This document shows, one piece after another, positions 22,174 to 34,159 of a stretch of 64,000 nucleotides of DNA (the stretch's first letter is position 1; each line of letters starts with the position of its first letter). Below the pieces are notes generated by a model that had not been told where the DNA came from, ran no database searches, and saw nothing but the letters and a program-made list of their open reading frames with translations. Source of the stretch: Lucinisca nassula. Taxonomy: Eukaryota; Mollusca; Bivalvia; Lucinida; Lucinidae. The position numbers and the translations under genes are program-made. Location of the stretch: NCBI GenBank assembly GCA_963580285.1, contig OY757024.1, positions 123,566,045 to 123,630,044 of the forward strand, read 5' to 3'.

Positions 22174-22175
<2 letters not shown>
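21811..22175. other. Unannotated sequence
   Basis: AT-rich; contains tttttaatttcgcgacaaaa, repeated at about 22790. No gene or other feature seen. Confidence 0.55.
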
Positions 22176-22216
<41 letters not shown>

Positions 22217-22239
22217 CCATGGCGTACACGTTCCCCAGT

Positions 22240-22279
<40 letters not shown>

Positions 22280-22433
22280 AGTGCTATGGCCAACATGTTG
22301 CTAAGTTGCTAAGTTTTTTTTTCTCTCACTCATTATGGGCTACATGTTGAAACAGTGGGTCAACATCGGGCCGACAGCGATACGACGTCGCCATGTCGTA
22401 TCGCTCTCGGTCAGACGCACCGTTCAGGCGATT

Positions 22434-22498
<65 letters not shown>

Positions 22499-22560
22499 GC
22501 CTTCATGTTGCTCATTCGTCTCTCTCTCTCTCTCTCTCTCTGCCCTTCATGTTGCTCATT

Positions 22561-22602
<42 letters not shown>

Positions 22603-22648
22603 GCCTACATGTTGCTCATTGCTTTCTTATCGTGGCCTACATATTGTC

Positions 22649-22716
<68 letters not shown>

Positions 22717-22840
22717 GTGACGCGCATGTAGCTAAGTGCATGGTATCTAGGTTTTGACGGTGCCAGAGGATCCCAGTTAGGTCTTTTTTTTAATTTCGCG
22801 ACAAAAATATAGAAGTCCGTGAATGACGTCATTCTCTCCC

Positions 22841-22871
<31 letters not shown>

Positions 22872-23213
22872 GAAAGTGTTTTTGTTTGATTTGGGGTTTA
22901 ACGTCCCCTCCAACACTGTAAAGGTCATAAGATCATTTTGGAGACGTTGTTTTCAATTTTGTGGGACTTTTACCCGACATTTGGATGAAATGACATCCCA
23001 AGCCCTGTCGCCCAATGAAACCAATAGGGTTTATTAGCGTGTACGGTCCGCCTCGCACGTCGGTTCCTGGACAGGCTTAGATCGTCTAAGCGGTTTACCA
23101 GTACTAGTGTGTGGGCCGGATTCAGCTCTGCGTGGAAGCATTTTGCAGCCCATATATTTCTTCAAGCCCCTATGGGCTCTGAAAGTGCCATGTCCAACAT
23201 GTTGCTCAGTGTT

Positions 23214-23275
<62 letters not shown>

Positions 23276-23372
23276 TGGGCTAGCGCACCACATTGGGCCA
23301 ACATCGGGCCGACAGCGATACGACGTCGCCATGTCATATCGCTGTCGGCCCAACGTAGGCGTAGTTCAGATG

Positions 23373-23467
<95 letters not shown>

Positions 23468-23488
23468 ATTACCTACATGCTGCTCATT

Positions 23489-23549
<61 letters not shown>

Positions 23550-23550
23550 C
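22176..23550. repeat. (TC)n and (CA)n tracts with a recurring spacer
   Basis: Tracts of (TC)n at about 22178-22210, 22241-22276, 22436-22495, 22519-22541, 22562-22598, 22651-22712, 22839-22871, 23218-23270 and 23490-23547, with (CA)n at 23376-23466. Between them lie variants of gtggcctacatgttgctcatt. A hairpin gggccgacagcgata ... tatcgctgtcggccc occurs at 23306-23353 and in degenerate form at 22370-22410. The Ser-Leu and Arg-Glu frames here are not genes. Confidence 0.9.
22876..23177 (-). mobile_element. SINE family D within the (TC)n tract
   Basis: Full-length minus copy, from ttttgtttgatttggggttt to cttcaagcccctatgggc, between (TC)n arrays. Confidence 0.82.
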
Positions 23551-23936
23551 AGCGTTGTCAAACTTAGTTGCAGAGATGAATGCCTTGACCTGCTCCATCC
23601 TTCGAATGAGGATGTAAGGTGAAAATCTTGATCCTGCCAAAACAGCACCAAAAAGATTGTTTTTCTTCTACACTGTTTTTGTAGAAGTAAAAGCCACACA
23701 GGGCTAATGTTATTTGTTAACGGTATAAGACAGAAAATAAATATTATATGTATATATCGTCGGGCCGACGCTTGACCGACATTCTACGCTGACTGTGTGT
23801 CTTCCATTAAAGTTAAAGACCCCTACCTCAGTTTAGTTTTGTATTGGACTAACGGCCCAGTCAACACTATTTTATGTCATTTTTGAGCCGGTCAGTTTAC
23901 CTGTCCACACTTTTCCTGGGCAGGCTTATACGTAAA

Positions 23937-25053
23937 GCCACGGTCACAAATCACTATTCGATCCCCGCCCGACTACTCGGGGACTGCGATGGGGTGAGAT
24001 TGGGCTGGAGTCCGGTCGGCGTCCCGCCGGATGTTGGGGCGTCGGTGGTGGTCGGGAGGGGCCCGGTTAAATTTTAACTCGTAGTTAAAATTCTCCCCGA
24101 AAACTCACCGACTTCTAGGTCGATGGCACATCGATAAAAGTCGAGCAGAGCTCGTACCGACGTCGATGTCGATGGCATCGGCTGGCATCCGGTAGTCGTA
24201 AAGCGGACCCCGACCAATCAGATAATCGGGCAGTAATCGGCCGAGGCCCGACAGATAATCAAGCGGAATCCGCTGGACGAATCCCGGTTTCGACTGGCGC
24301 CGCTCGATCGCTGATTGACGCTCGACTATATAAGGGCCCGATCTCCGATGGGTGCCAGTTTCTAGCAGACCAGTAGGGAGCATTGTACATAAACGTTTGA
24401 TAACTGCCCATGCAAAGGACGGTACACGATCCATTGCTTCATCCACCATCAGCGGTAGCAGTTCTTCTCCCGCACACAAGGTTGCAAAGACCACATTGGC
24501 ACGGTGCCGAGCCCTAAGCAGCCACTCCTGTAACCTCCGGATCCTTTCCTGGGGTGACGGTAGGTGCAGTGGTGGGATAAGAGGCATTTTGTTCCGCTTT
24601 TCTTCGAAAGTTTTCCTCGACGTCAAGAAAAAGGATGTTCACCCACCAACAGAGCTGACCCATTTGTTGTATAGGCAGGCGAGGATGCAGTTTATATACC
24701 CCTGAACAACTGGACAATTCCCGGCTGGGGTAAACTCGTCCCTTGTCCGGCGGCCGGGAACTGGGCGGACATCTGCGGAACATCGACCGATGCTCGGGGA
24801 CTAGTAACAATCGCCGGGTATAAGGTCGGTAACCTGCAGTGCACCGGCCTATTTCCGCCCGGCGTATACGCCGATGCTTCCCCGCAAAACTTAGGCTGAC
24901 ACCGCCCGATTCCCGGCGGATGTCTCTCTAGGCCCCACACGGCATACTTTTTGCCAAAACCGAGCCAGACACCCATTTCTCGGCTTGGACTGCTCGGCCG
25001 ACCACAACGTATAGTATAGCTCGGCCGGGGTACGCCGAATTTGTGACCGAGGC
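23937..25053. mobile_element. GC-rich island with terminal inverted repeats
   Basis: 1117 bp, far richer in G+C than its surroundings. It is bounded by inverted ends gccacggtcacaaatc and gaatttgtgaccgaggc and lies inside dispersed repeat X (which resumes at 25054). No clear target-site duplication. The likely non-autonomous DNA transposon interior holds one 173-codon minus frame (24105-24626). The composition suggests an origin or selection unlike its neighbours. Confidence 0.6.
24105..24626 (-). CDS. Unrecognised open frame in the GC-rich island
   Basis: 173 codons, the longest frame in the GC-rich island. The N-terminal half is basic and helical (PSPQERIRRLQEWLLRARHR), followed by AMDRVPSFAWAVIKRLCTML. 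No motif, zinc finger or catalytic triad was recognised. Overlapping frames of about 95-117 codons exist on both strands, as expected in GC-rich DNA where stop codons are rare, so length alone is weak evidence. It may be a remnant of a transposon protein or a chance frame. I give no function. Confidence 0.25.
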   Translation of the reverse strand: MTSRKTFEEKRNKMPLIPPLHLPSPQERIRRLQEWLLRARHRANVVFATLCAGEELLPLMVDEAMDRVPSFAWAVIKRLCTMLPTGLLETGTHRRSGPYIVERQSAIERRQSKPGFVQRIPLDYLSGLGRLLPDYLIGRGPLYDYRMPADAIDIDVGTSSARLLSMCHRPRSR

Positions 25054-25189
25054 ATCAGCAGTTAACCAGTACAGTGCACACTCTTTCGCCACTGACAACT
25101 GCCCTTCTTGAATCAGGGGATGCCCAGTGGTAGAGAATGGCCGTGGAAAATATTTCTATTTCTATCTCCACGAAAGAATGTTGCCGACC

Positions 25190-25440
25190 CGGCAGGTACC
25201 GAACACACGCCTTTCTGATCACCAGTCAGACGTTCATCCGACCGAGGTACTGAGGCCGATGATTATAATACGAGATATTTTGGCCAGCAATAATCAAGTG
25301 TATATAAATGTAAAGTGCAGATAACTCCATGTCAACAGACATACAACGTCTAAACAACGTCCAAGTCAACAGACATACAACGTCTAAACAACGATGCATT
25401 GACGCTGACGCAGCAAAGTCGATGCAACAACGAAATTGAC
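25190..25440 (+). repeat. Inverted repeat pair, left member
   Basis: About 200 bp here (ccagtcagacgttcatccga ... agataactccatgtcaacag) recur inverted at about 27150-27345. The left member contains an extra tandem duplication of caacagacatacaacgtcta. Confidence 0.7.
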
Positions 25441-25527
25441 ATAGCGTGTAGCATCGGCTTCGGAACTTGTTACTCAAAAGTACCAGATTAATGTGGAAAA
25501 TGATCATACCGACGGTAACGGGCCTCC

Positions 25528-25740
25528 GTGGCCTAGTGGTTAAGAGTGCTGACTCTTGATCATTAGGTCTCTCACCGCTGTGGTTCGAGTCTCGCTCGGG
25601 TCATATGTGAGACGCCAAGTTCTGCAAAGGAAGGTAAGGTGGTTTTTCTCCGGGTACTCTGGTTTTCGCCCATCTCTGATTAACGATCGCTCGATACGGG
25701 TGAAATAATCTTGAAAGGGCCGTAAAACCAAAACCAAAAA
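25528..25740 (+). mobile_element. tRNA-derived SINE, family C
   Basis: The head gcctccgtggcctagtggtt is a Ser/Leu-type A-box region, with B box gtggttcgagtctcgctcgg. A 130-bp body with tttttctccgggtactctgg follows, then an A-rich tail (aaaaccaaaaccaaaaaatt). No perfect duplication is visible. The 65-codon minus frame here is a shadow. Confidence 0.75.
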
Positions 25741-25844
25741 ATTAAATAAAATAAAAAAATACGGACGGCAGGTAATTACCTAATTTGGCGTTATTACGTA
25801 AAGCTAGAACCTAAAACCACTTCCCATCACGTGAACAAGCCGTG

Positions 25845-26095
25845 AAATTAAGACCCCACAAACCCCATTTTATATAAAGAAAACTGGGGTTTACGGGATA
25901 TAAAGAAAACTGGGGTTTACGGGGAATAACATTAATTTCCTTAGTTCTGCTCCAAGACATAGGCTGTGGGTACTCGTTAGAACCGCCTCAATGAGGCGGT
26001 TCTAACGAGCATCCAAAACCTATGTTTGGAGTATAAATAGGAAAAATATCACAAATCTTCAGCAGAAAAAGATGCCTTTTTTAAGGTTTGAGAAA
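25845..26095. repeat. Palindrome family 2 copy
   Basis: Central stem actcgttagaaccgcctca / tgaggcggttctaacgag (about 25972-26010) with outer arms gctccaagacatagg / cctatgtttggag. The preceding aagaaaactggggtttacgg is duplicated. Confidence 0.72.
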
Positions 26096-26159
26096 TTTAC
26101 TATATCCCACGGATGTGTTATCCTAATGCCATATTAACTGAACTTATTTTCTCTGAAAT

Positions 26160-26890
26160 TCTTGTGCAGACATTTTGGAAAGCTTTGAAAAGGTTTGAGG
26201 GTCACTGATGAGGCCTTATTGGCCGAAACTAGCTATTCTGGCCCAGAAAACATGTACACTCCATATGTTCCAGTTTTGTGGTGCATTCCTTGCTTCCAAA
26301 GGAGTCTTTAAACCTAGGTCCCGTCTCCGTATGGCCTTAGCTGTTGGTGGGACGTAAAACTCAAACACTCACTCACTCCAAAGGATAACCATTTCTAGAA
26401 CATATTTAACGTCACTATAGCTGGTGTCTGGGAATGTGTGGAGGTCGTAAAAAGTCTCCCTGCCTAACATCATAGTGTAGTTTATATTTTCTTGCCCTTC
26501 CAGTGTTGAATTTTGAAATTTTTGAGGGTCACTGATGAGGCCTAATTGGGCAAAACTAGATAGTCTGGTCCAGAAAACATGTACACTCCATATTTATCCC
26601 CACGTTTTTCGAAGAAAAGTGGGAATATTGTTATCGCCTCCGTCTGTCCGTTCGTCCGTCCGTCCGACTATCTCCTCCTACACCGTTCATTGGAATTCAA
26701 ATTTAGTGTGTGAGTTACATACATGAATGGCTTCTGCAAGAGCACATTAATTTTTGGACAAGCCCCCAGGGGTCCCTGGAAGCGGTCAAAACGTGGGGAT
26801 TTGCGATGGCGCGCCATCGACTGCGCGATCTAGTTTACAGTTTTGTGGTGTAATCCTTGTTTCCAAAGGACAACCCTTTCTAGAACATAT
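26160..26890. repeat. Dispersed repeat X, tandem partial copies
   Basis: The segment gagggtcactgatgaggcct ... cagaaaacatgtacactcca occurs twice (26200 and 26522). The first is interrupted by a SINE (26304-26376) and the second by about 240 bp (26597-26838) rich in CGTCCGTCCG. Confidence 0.65.
26304..26376 (+). mobile_element. 5'-truncated SINE family B with TSD
   Basis: A 73-bp copy starting gtctttaaacctaggtc and ending in CACT repeats, flanked by tccaaagga (26295-26303 and 26377-26385). The host repeat reads straight through across the duplication. Confidence 0.85.
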
Positions 26891-27109
26891 TTTAGAAGTA
26901 AGTAGATGAGAGAAAGTACAAAAAGGGGACAGGGAATTATTGAAAGGTTGTGTGAGTGCTTTTCAGTTTAGACAACATGTACGATAGAAGTTGGTCTTCT
27001 GTCTTCCCCGGCTGGTAGGCGAGTATCTCTAGCAATGTTAATAATAAGACGATTCATTACGATTACAGGTCCGTGCAATGAACGCCCCTTTAAACCCAAC
27101 TTTATAGAG

Positions 27110-27345
27110 AGAGAACTGGGGGTTACAATATTTTGTAACTGGGTATACAATTTGCTGCGTCAGCGTCAATGCATCGCAGTGATGTTGCATTGACGTTGAC
27201 ACGACGTTGTATGTCTGTTGACATGGAGTTATCTGCACTTTACGTTTACATACACTCGATTATTGCTGGCCAAAATATCTCGTATGATAATCGTCGGCCT
27301 CAGTACCTCAGCCGGATGCGCGTCTGACTGGGTATACAATATTTT
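27110..27345 (-). repeat. Inverted repeat pair, right member
   Basis: Inverted counterpart of 25190-25440, about 1.7 kb away, with gatattttggccagcaataa on the minus strand. Confidence 0.7.
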
Positions 27346-27455
27346 TCTCATTCCTGCTCCAAGACATACGCCGTGGGTACTCGATAGAACCACTTCACTG
27401 CGGCAGTTCCAACGAGCACCAACAGCCATGTTTGAAGCATAAATGAGAAAACTAT
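27335..27455. repeat. Palindrome family 2 copy, diverged
   Basis: Outer arms ttttctcattcctgctccaa / gaagcataaatgagaaaact with a mutated centre (cactgcggcagttc). Confidence 0.6.
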
Positions 27456-28219
27456 CGCAATTTTTCACCAGAAAAGTAAATATTGTTAAGATATGAAAGA
27501 ATGCACAAAGTCATACGGGTGTAACATCGTAATGGCTAATAGACGATGATAATCAATTTGAAAAAAAAAAAAAAAAATAAAATAATAATAATAATAATAA
27601 AATTCTTTCATGGGAGAGCAGAAAACAAACTGTAGTAACAATGTACATGTATTTTCTACAAGATGTGCCTTTTATAGCTAATGGTACAAGTCTACTGCAC
27701 TATATGTGTGGCAGATAGTCGACGGAAAACAGAACCCTGACACCAAACATAAACATAAAGTCGGAATAGGCCTCATGAATCATCAGTGTTTGGGTAAAAG
27801 TAGTTATATGTAGAACATAGAAGTGTAGGCAATGATCAGGAATCGACACAATTTACCCACAGCTCCCACCAGAGTTACCAAAGGGGAAAGAAACACAAAC
27901 ATGAAACAACAGACCCTAATGGAAACATCAATAGCGGAAAGCCAAAAGGACAGTTACTTTTCCACAAAATGGCCAATTCGATATCCAAAACAAAATAAAA
28001 TAAGTGATACAAACACTCAAAGACAAACCATAACAAAAATAAACAGCGACAGAAGAACCGCCTTGGAGCGGTCAGTGAAACGAATTCCACTGGGCTGGGC
28101 GAGAGAGGGGCTTTAATCTTAAAGAATTTATCTAACCTGTTGTTTATGAGTGAAATGTATCTCTCGCTAAGCACTTTATTCATAGAAACAAATTTGTTTT
28201 CGTATATACAATATTTTGC

Positions 28220-28225
<6 letters not shown>
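27456..28225. other. Unannotated sequence
   Basis: Poly-A and (AAT)n at 27558-27602. A 94-codon plus frame (27832-28116) has no recognisable motif. No supported gene. Confidence 0.5.

Positions 28226-28272
<47 letters not shown>
28226..28272. repeat. (GA)n microsatellite
   Basis: About 23 GA dinucleotides in perfect register. Confidence 0.95.
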
Positions 28273-28275
<3 letters not shown>

Positions 28276-29309
28276 TAATTGAACACTTCTGCTTTACCAC
28301 CGTGTGAAAATAGTATTTTACGATCCTCTAGCGATATTTCTGGATTTACATTTGTGGTCAACCATGATTAAAGTTCAGTCTAAAACGTTCTTACTTTTGG
28401 GCATCTAAGAAATAAATAATGGATTTTTTTCTGGTTGTTCATTGCAGTAACTACAACCCTGATTTTATTAATTTTAAATAGAAATGAATGTGTTACTAAA
28501 TTTTTATTATTGATTTTGTATTGAAAGTCGCGTAGTTTTGTCTCGTGAAATGTCTTTAATGCTCTTTTTCCACTTTATCTCCTATCTCCGTTTGCCATTT
28601 TGTTTGTGCAATGTATTCGTTTACTCTAACCAAAATATCATAAATAGTCTACTCCCTTTCTTTGAACTAATCAAGTCTTGAAAGTATATGTTACAAACTA
28701 CATTTTGTTTAAATTTAACAGCAAATACACGATTCATGTGAATTTGATCTTTTCATACTTGAGAAATACTATTTACTACATGGTGGTAGTCTAAAAATGT
28801 GGCCCTTATATCATATTTCGCCTTTAACTGTTCAAAACTATAAAATAACACTTCCTCACTAGTAAGATCGTAAATTGCTCTTATGCCCATATCGCACCTA
28901 TTTCTTAAAAACAATTTCCCATTACCAATGTGGTCTTTATGTCATAATGGGCATATAAGAATTTGCTTTAGGTTTTCTACGGGGACAGGTTTACAAAATT
29001 CCGACAAGCAGAAAATCCTTCAAAAAATGGATTTTTGTAGGTTGAAACTAAATTTCGCCGCATAAGATTTGGTTTGGACATACCTTATGATCACAAAATA
29101 CTCAACAGCCTGGGAGCGCAGATCTTGTGACACTCATGTGATTCTGCTTGTTTATGACCTTACCAGATCATGATTAAATGGTCAACAAATAGATCTTATC
29201 TCGGGTTTAGCATGACCACATGAAGCTTCTTCGCAAGCTACTGGTTCATGGATTAACTATCCAGTGAATTAAGTCTTTTCTGATTGAGAGAAGTCAGACA
29301 GTTGCACTT
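28273..29309. other. Unannotated AT-rich sequence
   Basis: No coding, RNA or repeat feature recognised. Confidence 0.55.
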
Positions 29310-29576
29310 GAATGTGAGTACTCAGATGAGGTTCCAGTTACTTCAGGTGTACCACAAGGATCAGTTCTAGGCACAATATTATTGTTATTATACCTTAACG
29401 ACCTAGCCGACAATGTGTGGTCCCGGGTTCGCCTATTTGCTGGTGACACTGGGGTGTACCTGACCATAATTCTCCCTGATTATTCGGTCACCCTCCAGAG
29501 GGACTTAGACCGCCCCATCATAGAATCTCACTGGGACATGGAATCCAAACATAGAAAGGCGGCATAATGCTGCGTT
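29310..29576 (+). pseudogene. LINE RT fragment with altered catalytic box
   Basis: The plus frame gives [35 protein letters not shown] and FAGDTGVYL. The normal FADD catalytic pair reads FAGD, so the first catalytic Asp of that motif is Gly. The rest (LQRDLDRPIIESHWDM) matches the region after the box. Only about 90 codons remain before a stop, so this is a dead fragment of a different copy from the one at 30733. Confidence 0.75.
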
Positions 29577-30732
29577 TTACCAGATCTGCACTTCTTGTTT
29601 AAAATGCTGGTATTTAAGTGTTAAACTAACAGTTTTAGATTACAACTAGGATGAAAATTATTTCAGCTGCCCTTTATATTACAGCGAAAGTAACCTTTTG
29701 TGAACGGAAAAGAAATTTATGAAAGTACTTTTATCTCAGGACATCTTAAGTTTCCTCAATACATTTGCACAAGAAAAATATAGATGAAAGATTTGCAAGT
29801 TGATTTTCCCCAAAATATAATCCTGATTTCCGTTTAAAAATCCATGTCCCACAAGAAAAAGGTTTGGAGGTATAAACGGTTATTACAGCAAGTACTTTCT
29901 TGCATTAGCAACATCCCTGTGCCTTTGAAAATAAATGAAATTCTGTATTTTTAACTTTTACCAGGAAAAAAGGAAACCGCTTTATAGACTTTTTAAAAGT
30001 TACTAAAACAGCTGCAGATCAATAGTTCACATCAAATACTAACGACTCGGACAAAGCTTTCTATCAAAAAGGCTACCTGAATTGAAAACCAGATTTTTTT
30101 GACATGTTTATTCTCGATGGGCGCCATCATCTCCTTTTCTTGCGGTAAATCTGAAATGCTGAGATTTCATCAATTATGCCTTCCACATTTTATTTTCTCC
30201 ATCATCAATGAAAATACCTTGAAAAGTCAGCTATGTAGCCTTCTTCCTGCGTATACCATAATGAAATCGCCTATCTTGGAAGCCTGTCATCACTGATAAA
30301 TTAGTGTAGCTGTCAAATTGAAGAGATTTCCATCTTGCCAAATGCAAAAACGTATTCATACGCCTTGGAACTAATTTCCCCCCCCCAAAAAAACAATAGT
30401 ACACCATTGCTTTAAATTTAAAACATAATATTCATATTTGAAACTGTCTTGCGCCTAATTTCACGTACTTTCTAACATAATTTGTTCGTTAATTCATGAA
30501 TAGTATGCCTTCATTTCTGAACTAGTTTCTACGTGTAACATTGTCCTGTTTGTGTTGTTCACCCCTGTTCCCAAGTAAACAAGTTGAAAAAGGTAGATTT
30601 CTTTTTTAACTTCTTTCAGCAAAACATATTAAAAGCATTGGGCTTCTATGAAATTTTACCCACCCGCACATTGGTAAGTAGGTGACACAACAGATCATTA
30701 ATTGGATTTGATAAATATGTTCAAACATCAAT
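29577..30732. other. Unannotated AT-rich sequence between LINE fragments
   Basis: No open frame or repeat of note, apart from a short mixed poly-C/poly-A run at 30369-30391. Confidence 0.55.
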
Positions 30733-31803
30733 TATTTGTTTATGGTGACTCATGTGAACAGAAAACAGCGTGTTGTTGTTAATGGTGAATCTTCAGTATG
30801 GGCGCCAGTTTTGTCTGGAGTCCCACAAGGGACTGTTCTTGGTCCTCTATTGTTCTCCCTGTACATCAATGATATTTCCTCTGACATTGACTCAGAAATA
30901 AGACTTTTCGCAGATGACTGTGTTTGTTACCGGGAAATTAGAGATACAGATGACTCACTGAAACTTCAGGCTGACATAGATGGATTAGGATGTTGGGCCC
31001 GAAAATGGGGCATGAGATTTCAGCCAGTTAAATGCAATATTATGCAGATAACAAGGAAGAGATCTAATAAAGTTGAGGCTTCTTACACTTTAGAGGGAAC
31101 GGTCCTCGAAAATGTGAATTCCATTAAATACCTTGGTGTGACAATCACTCATGATTTGAGATGGAATACACACATTAGCAATATGTGTACAAAGGCGAAT
31201 AGAACTCTTGGATTCCTGAGGCGAAATCTTCATCAGTGTCCCCAGGATGTGAAAGAGACAGCATACAGGGGACTTGTTCGCCCAATCTTGGAATATGGTA
31301 GTTGCATCTGGGACCCAAGCGGAGTGGTCCTAAATGAAGAAATTGAAAAAGTTCAGAATAGAGCGGCTAGATTTGTAACTGGAAATTACTGCTTTGAAAC
31401 TGGGAGCATGACTGGAATTCTAGGAAAATTAAGATGGGAGTCTCTCAAGAAAAGGAGAAGAGACAGTAGGCTCATACTCTTATACAAAGGTCTAAAGGGT
31501 GCTGCCAGCATTCCAACAGATGACCTTGTTCCCCCGGCTAGGCACTGTAGACAGCACCATTCAATGACGTTTCAGACCCTTACTGCAAGAACGGATATTT
31601 ATAAAGAATCGTTCTTCCCCCGAACCATTAGAGATTGGAATGCCCTTCCGGATTCTATTATTTCGACGGCGGAAGGTGCTGATGAGTGTGTAGCTAAGTT
31701 TACATCTTTGGTTAGAGCTAGGGACTAACTTCCAATATCACAGGTCCTGGTGTATGAATGCCATTTGACGTGTCACCAGTAACAATTCTGATTCTGATTC
31801 TGA
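30733..31803 (+). mobile_element. 5'-truncated LINE of the Jockey/CR1/L2 superclade, C-terminal RT
   Basis: The open frame 30736-31728 (330 codons) begins in the middle of the RT domain, so the copy is 5'-truncated, as is usual for target-primed LINE insertion. Motifs in order: LSGVPQGTVLGPLLFSLYIN, the catalytic box RLFADDCVCY (FADD at residues 58-61), KYLGVTITHDLRWNTHI, FLRRNLHQCP, LVRPILEYGSCIWDP and KVQNRAARFVTGNY, then FFPRTIRDWNALPD near the end. That order is typical of Jockey/CR1/L2-type LINEs. A 75-bp 3' tail ends in three TTCTGA-like hexamers. No stop or frameshift interrupts the remaining frame, so the insertion is fairly recent. No target-site duplication was found. Confidence 0.88.
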
Positions 31804-32727
31804 TGTAACAAATCAATGGGTAAAAATCACTGCTATAACATAGCAGTTATTGGAAGTGATCAGAAGCCTTTTGCACAAAAATCCTGGTGCTGAACAGGCT
31901 GCTTTCATTCTTTCAGTTCAAATATGGGGATAAACTGTTTTTATCTTATTTTTTTTTTTGGTTTTGGTTTTGGATTTTATTCCAGTATCAAATCACCCAC
32001 CTAGTAAACACAATCAATAATACAGTGAAACTTTGGTGCAGTGATTCATAAATTGTTATAAATTGCATGAATGAAATAAATAAAATGAAATACTAAAAGC
32101 ACCAAAGAAGGTCAATTATTTTACAAGCTAAATGCAAGAGATTGCAACACCTCAACCCAATCAGTGATCTTACTGCCAACTTGGTAGAACTGGTAATTTT
32201 TGGCTACCATACACTGAATTTAAAAATAGTACCAGGTGAAATAATTACATTTTGGGGGGGTGGGGGAGGAATCATTAATTTTTAGTACTATTTAGGTATT
32301 TTTCTTGAAATTCCACTCTTGCAGTGCCTAAAGGCAACCTTTAGCCACAATTCTATGATAGTATTTTACACATTTTTGTTCTGTGGATTAAGATATCATT
32401 TTTGCAAAACCATGGAAAAATGCAATAAATTACTAACAGCGTGACTTTCCAATAAAAATATTTTGCTTTCATATTCTTACATTTACATGGACTACCATCT
32501 GATGAAAAATCTGTTTGGGTAACTATTTGCAAATATGATTTTTTCAGTACCTCAAATGTAGTGAAATAACTGTATTGAGGAACCTTAAATCACCTTCTTT
32601 AAAGTAGCTTTCTGTTGTCTGTGGCGTTACTAAACCGTACAAATGTGAAATGGTTAGAATATACAAGATAAAAATTGCAACATGTGTGCACGTGGCCGAT
32701 TTCGAAAAAAAAAACAAAAACAGAAGA
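31804..32727. other. Unannotated sequence
   Basis: Holds a ttttggttttggttttgg run at 31953 and a G-rich run at 32255-32269. Nothing else recognised. Confidence 0.5.
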
Positions 32728-33003
32728 CCATCATGACAACATGCAATTTTGACCCTCTTAAACTCCACTTTAATCCAGTAGAATGGGGTTTGTAGGGGTG
32801 TACATTATTTTTCGCATTTCTGCCCAAAACATAGATTTTTGGTACTCGTCAGAAACCGCCTGGTCGAGACGGTTCCAACGAGTACCCAAAATCTATGTTT
32901 TGAGCTGAATTATGAAAAATAGCAGAATCTTTTATCTGAAAAGTTTCATTTTTTTGGTGGAAATATGTTCAATTTATTTGAATAGGCATGTTTTCGTAAT
33001 GCA
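32728..33003. mobile_element. Palindrome family 2 MITE, second complete copy
   Basis: Ends atcatgacaacatgca / aggcatgttttcgtaatg. The central palindrome is ggtactcgtcagaaaccgcc / agacggttccaacgagtacc with outer arms aaaacatagat / atctatgtttt. It is inverted relative to 5064-5344. Confidence 0.72.
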
Positions 33004-33837
33004 AAAAAAAATAATAAATAAATGAAAAAAAAATAATAATAATAATGGCCTCACTCATAATCTTAAATAACTGGAGTATAGTATGCATATTACAGGACCT
33101 TCGTTTGAATAAACTCTCGTCAAAGGAATAAACACTTCTCAAAGCATAAACTAACGTCTATTCTAGTTGTAAGTTTCACAAGAACGAAGTAGAAACTATT
33201 TCAGCTCACTGAAAAACAAACTTTATTTCGTAAACAAAAACAACAAAAAGAAAAAAAAAAAAAAGAAAAAAAAAAAAAAAAGAAAAATCTCCCATCACGA
33301 AAGGAAAGTTCCTTCCGTTGAATAGACCAATAGGGGACAGACTTTCTTCCAAAGTATTTTCAGTAATGAAACAAAGCGAAAGCAACGACAAAGAATTCTC
33401 AAAAGGAAATATGGCCCTGGTGTAGATTTCACATCTCCATCTGTTTCATGCAAAAATAGATTGATTTACAATCAGCACTAGCATTATAATCGATCCCTAT
33501 GTGATGAAACCAAACATGATAATAACCAAGGCCTTTCCTTCCAAACGATGTCAAAATGGTGTCAGTAGTTTCCAAATTTGCAATTTTGTGACGCAAGTAA
33601 CCGTACAGTTAATTCAGCATTTTTTTTCCAAGTTGCCGTACTTAAAAAAATCCAAGTTGCCGTACTTGAAAAATCCAAGTTGCCGTACTCCTCTGTATTT
33701 TGTTTTTTGAAAGAAAACTGCATTATAAAGAGAACGTTTCATACTTATACACAACTACATTTCTAACCATCTGAAAGTTGTCCACATGAGTCTTTACTTT
33801 AATAAATTGCACATGTAGACAGATTGTTTAACATTTT

Positions 33838-33838
<1 letters not shown>
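33004..33838. other. Unannotated sequence with a short triplicate
   Basis: The motif ccaagttgccgtactt is repeated three times at 33629-33690 (about 28-bp spacing). Poly-A runs lie at 33000-33050 and 33240-33285. No gene. Confidence 0.55.
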
Positions 33839-34033
<195 letters not shown>

Positions 34034-34159
34034 TTTTGTAAGCCTTCATGAATGACGGTTAAACAAATAAAGCTCTTATATCTATCTCAAGACAGGGACA
34101 TGGATCATTCACACAGAGCTCTTCGTCAATAACAAAACGATCCGGGATTACGAAATTTC

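Noticed and set aside
22335..23699. Ser-Leu, Arg-Glu and Val-Cys repeat frames
   Set aside because: Direct translation of (TC)n, (GA)n and (CA)n microsatellites.
25226..27468. Conserved peptide ending in IIIRDILASNN in two places
   Set aside because: It is the translation of an inverted repeat pair. Most differences between the two change the amino acid, so there is no sign of protein-level selection.
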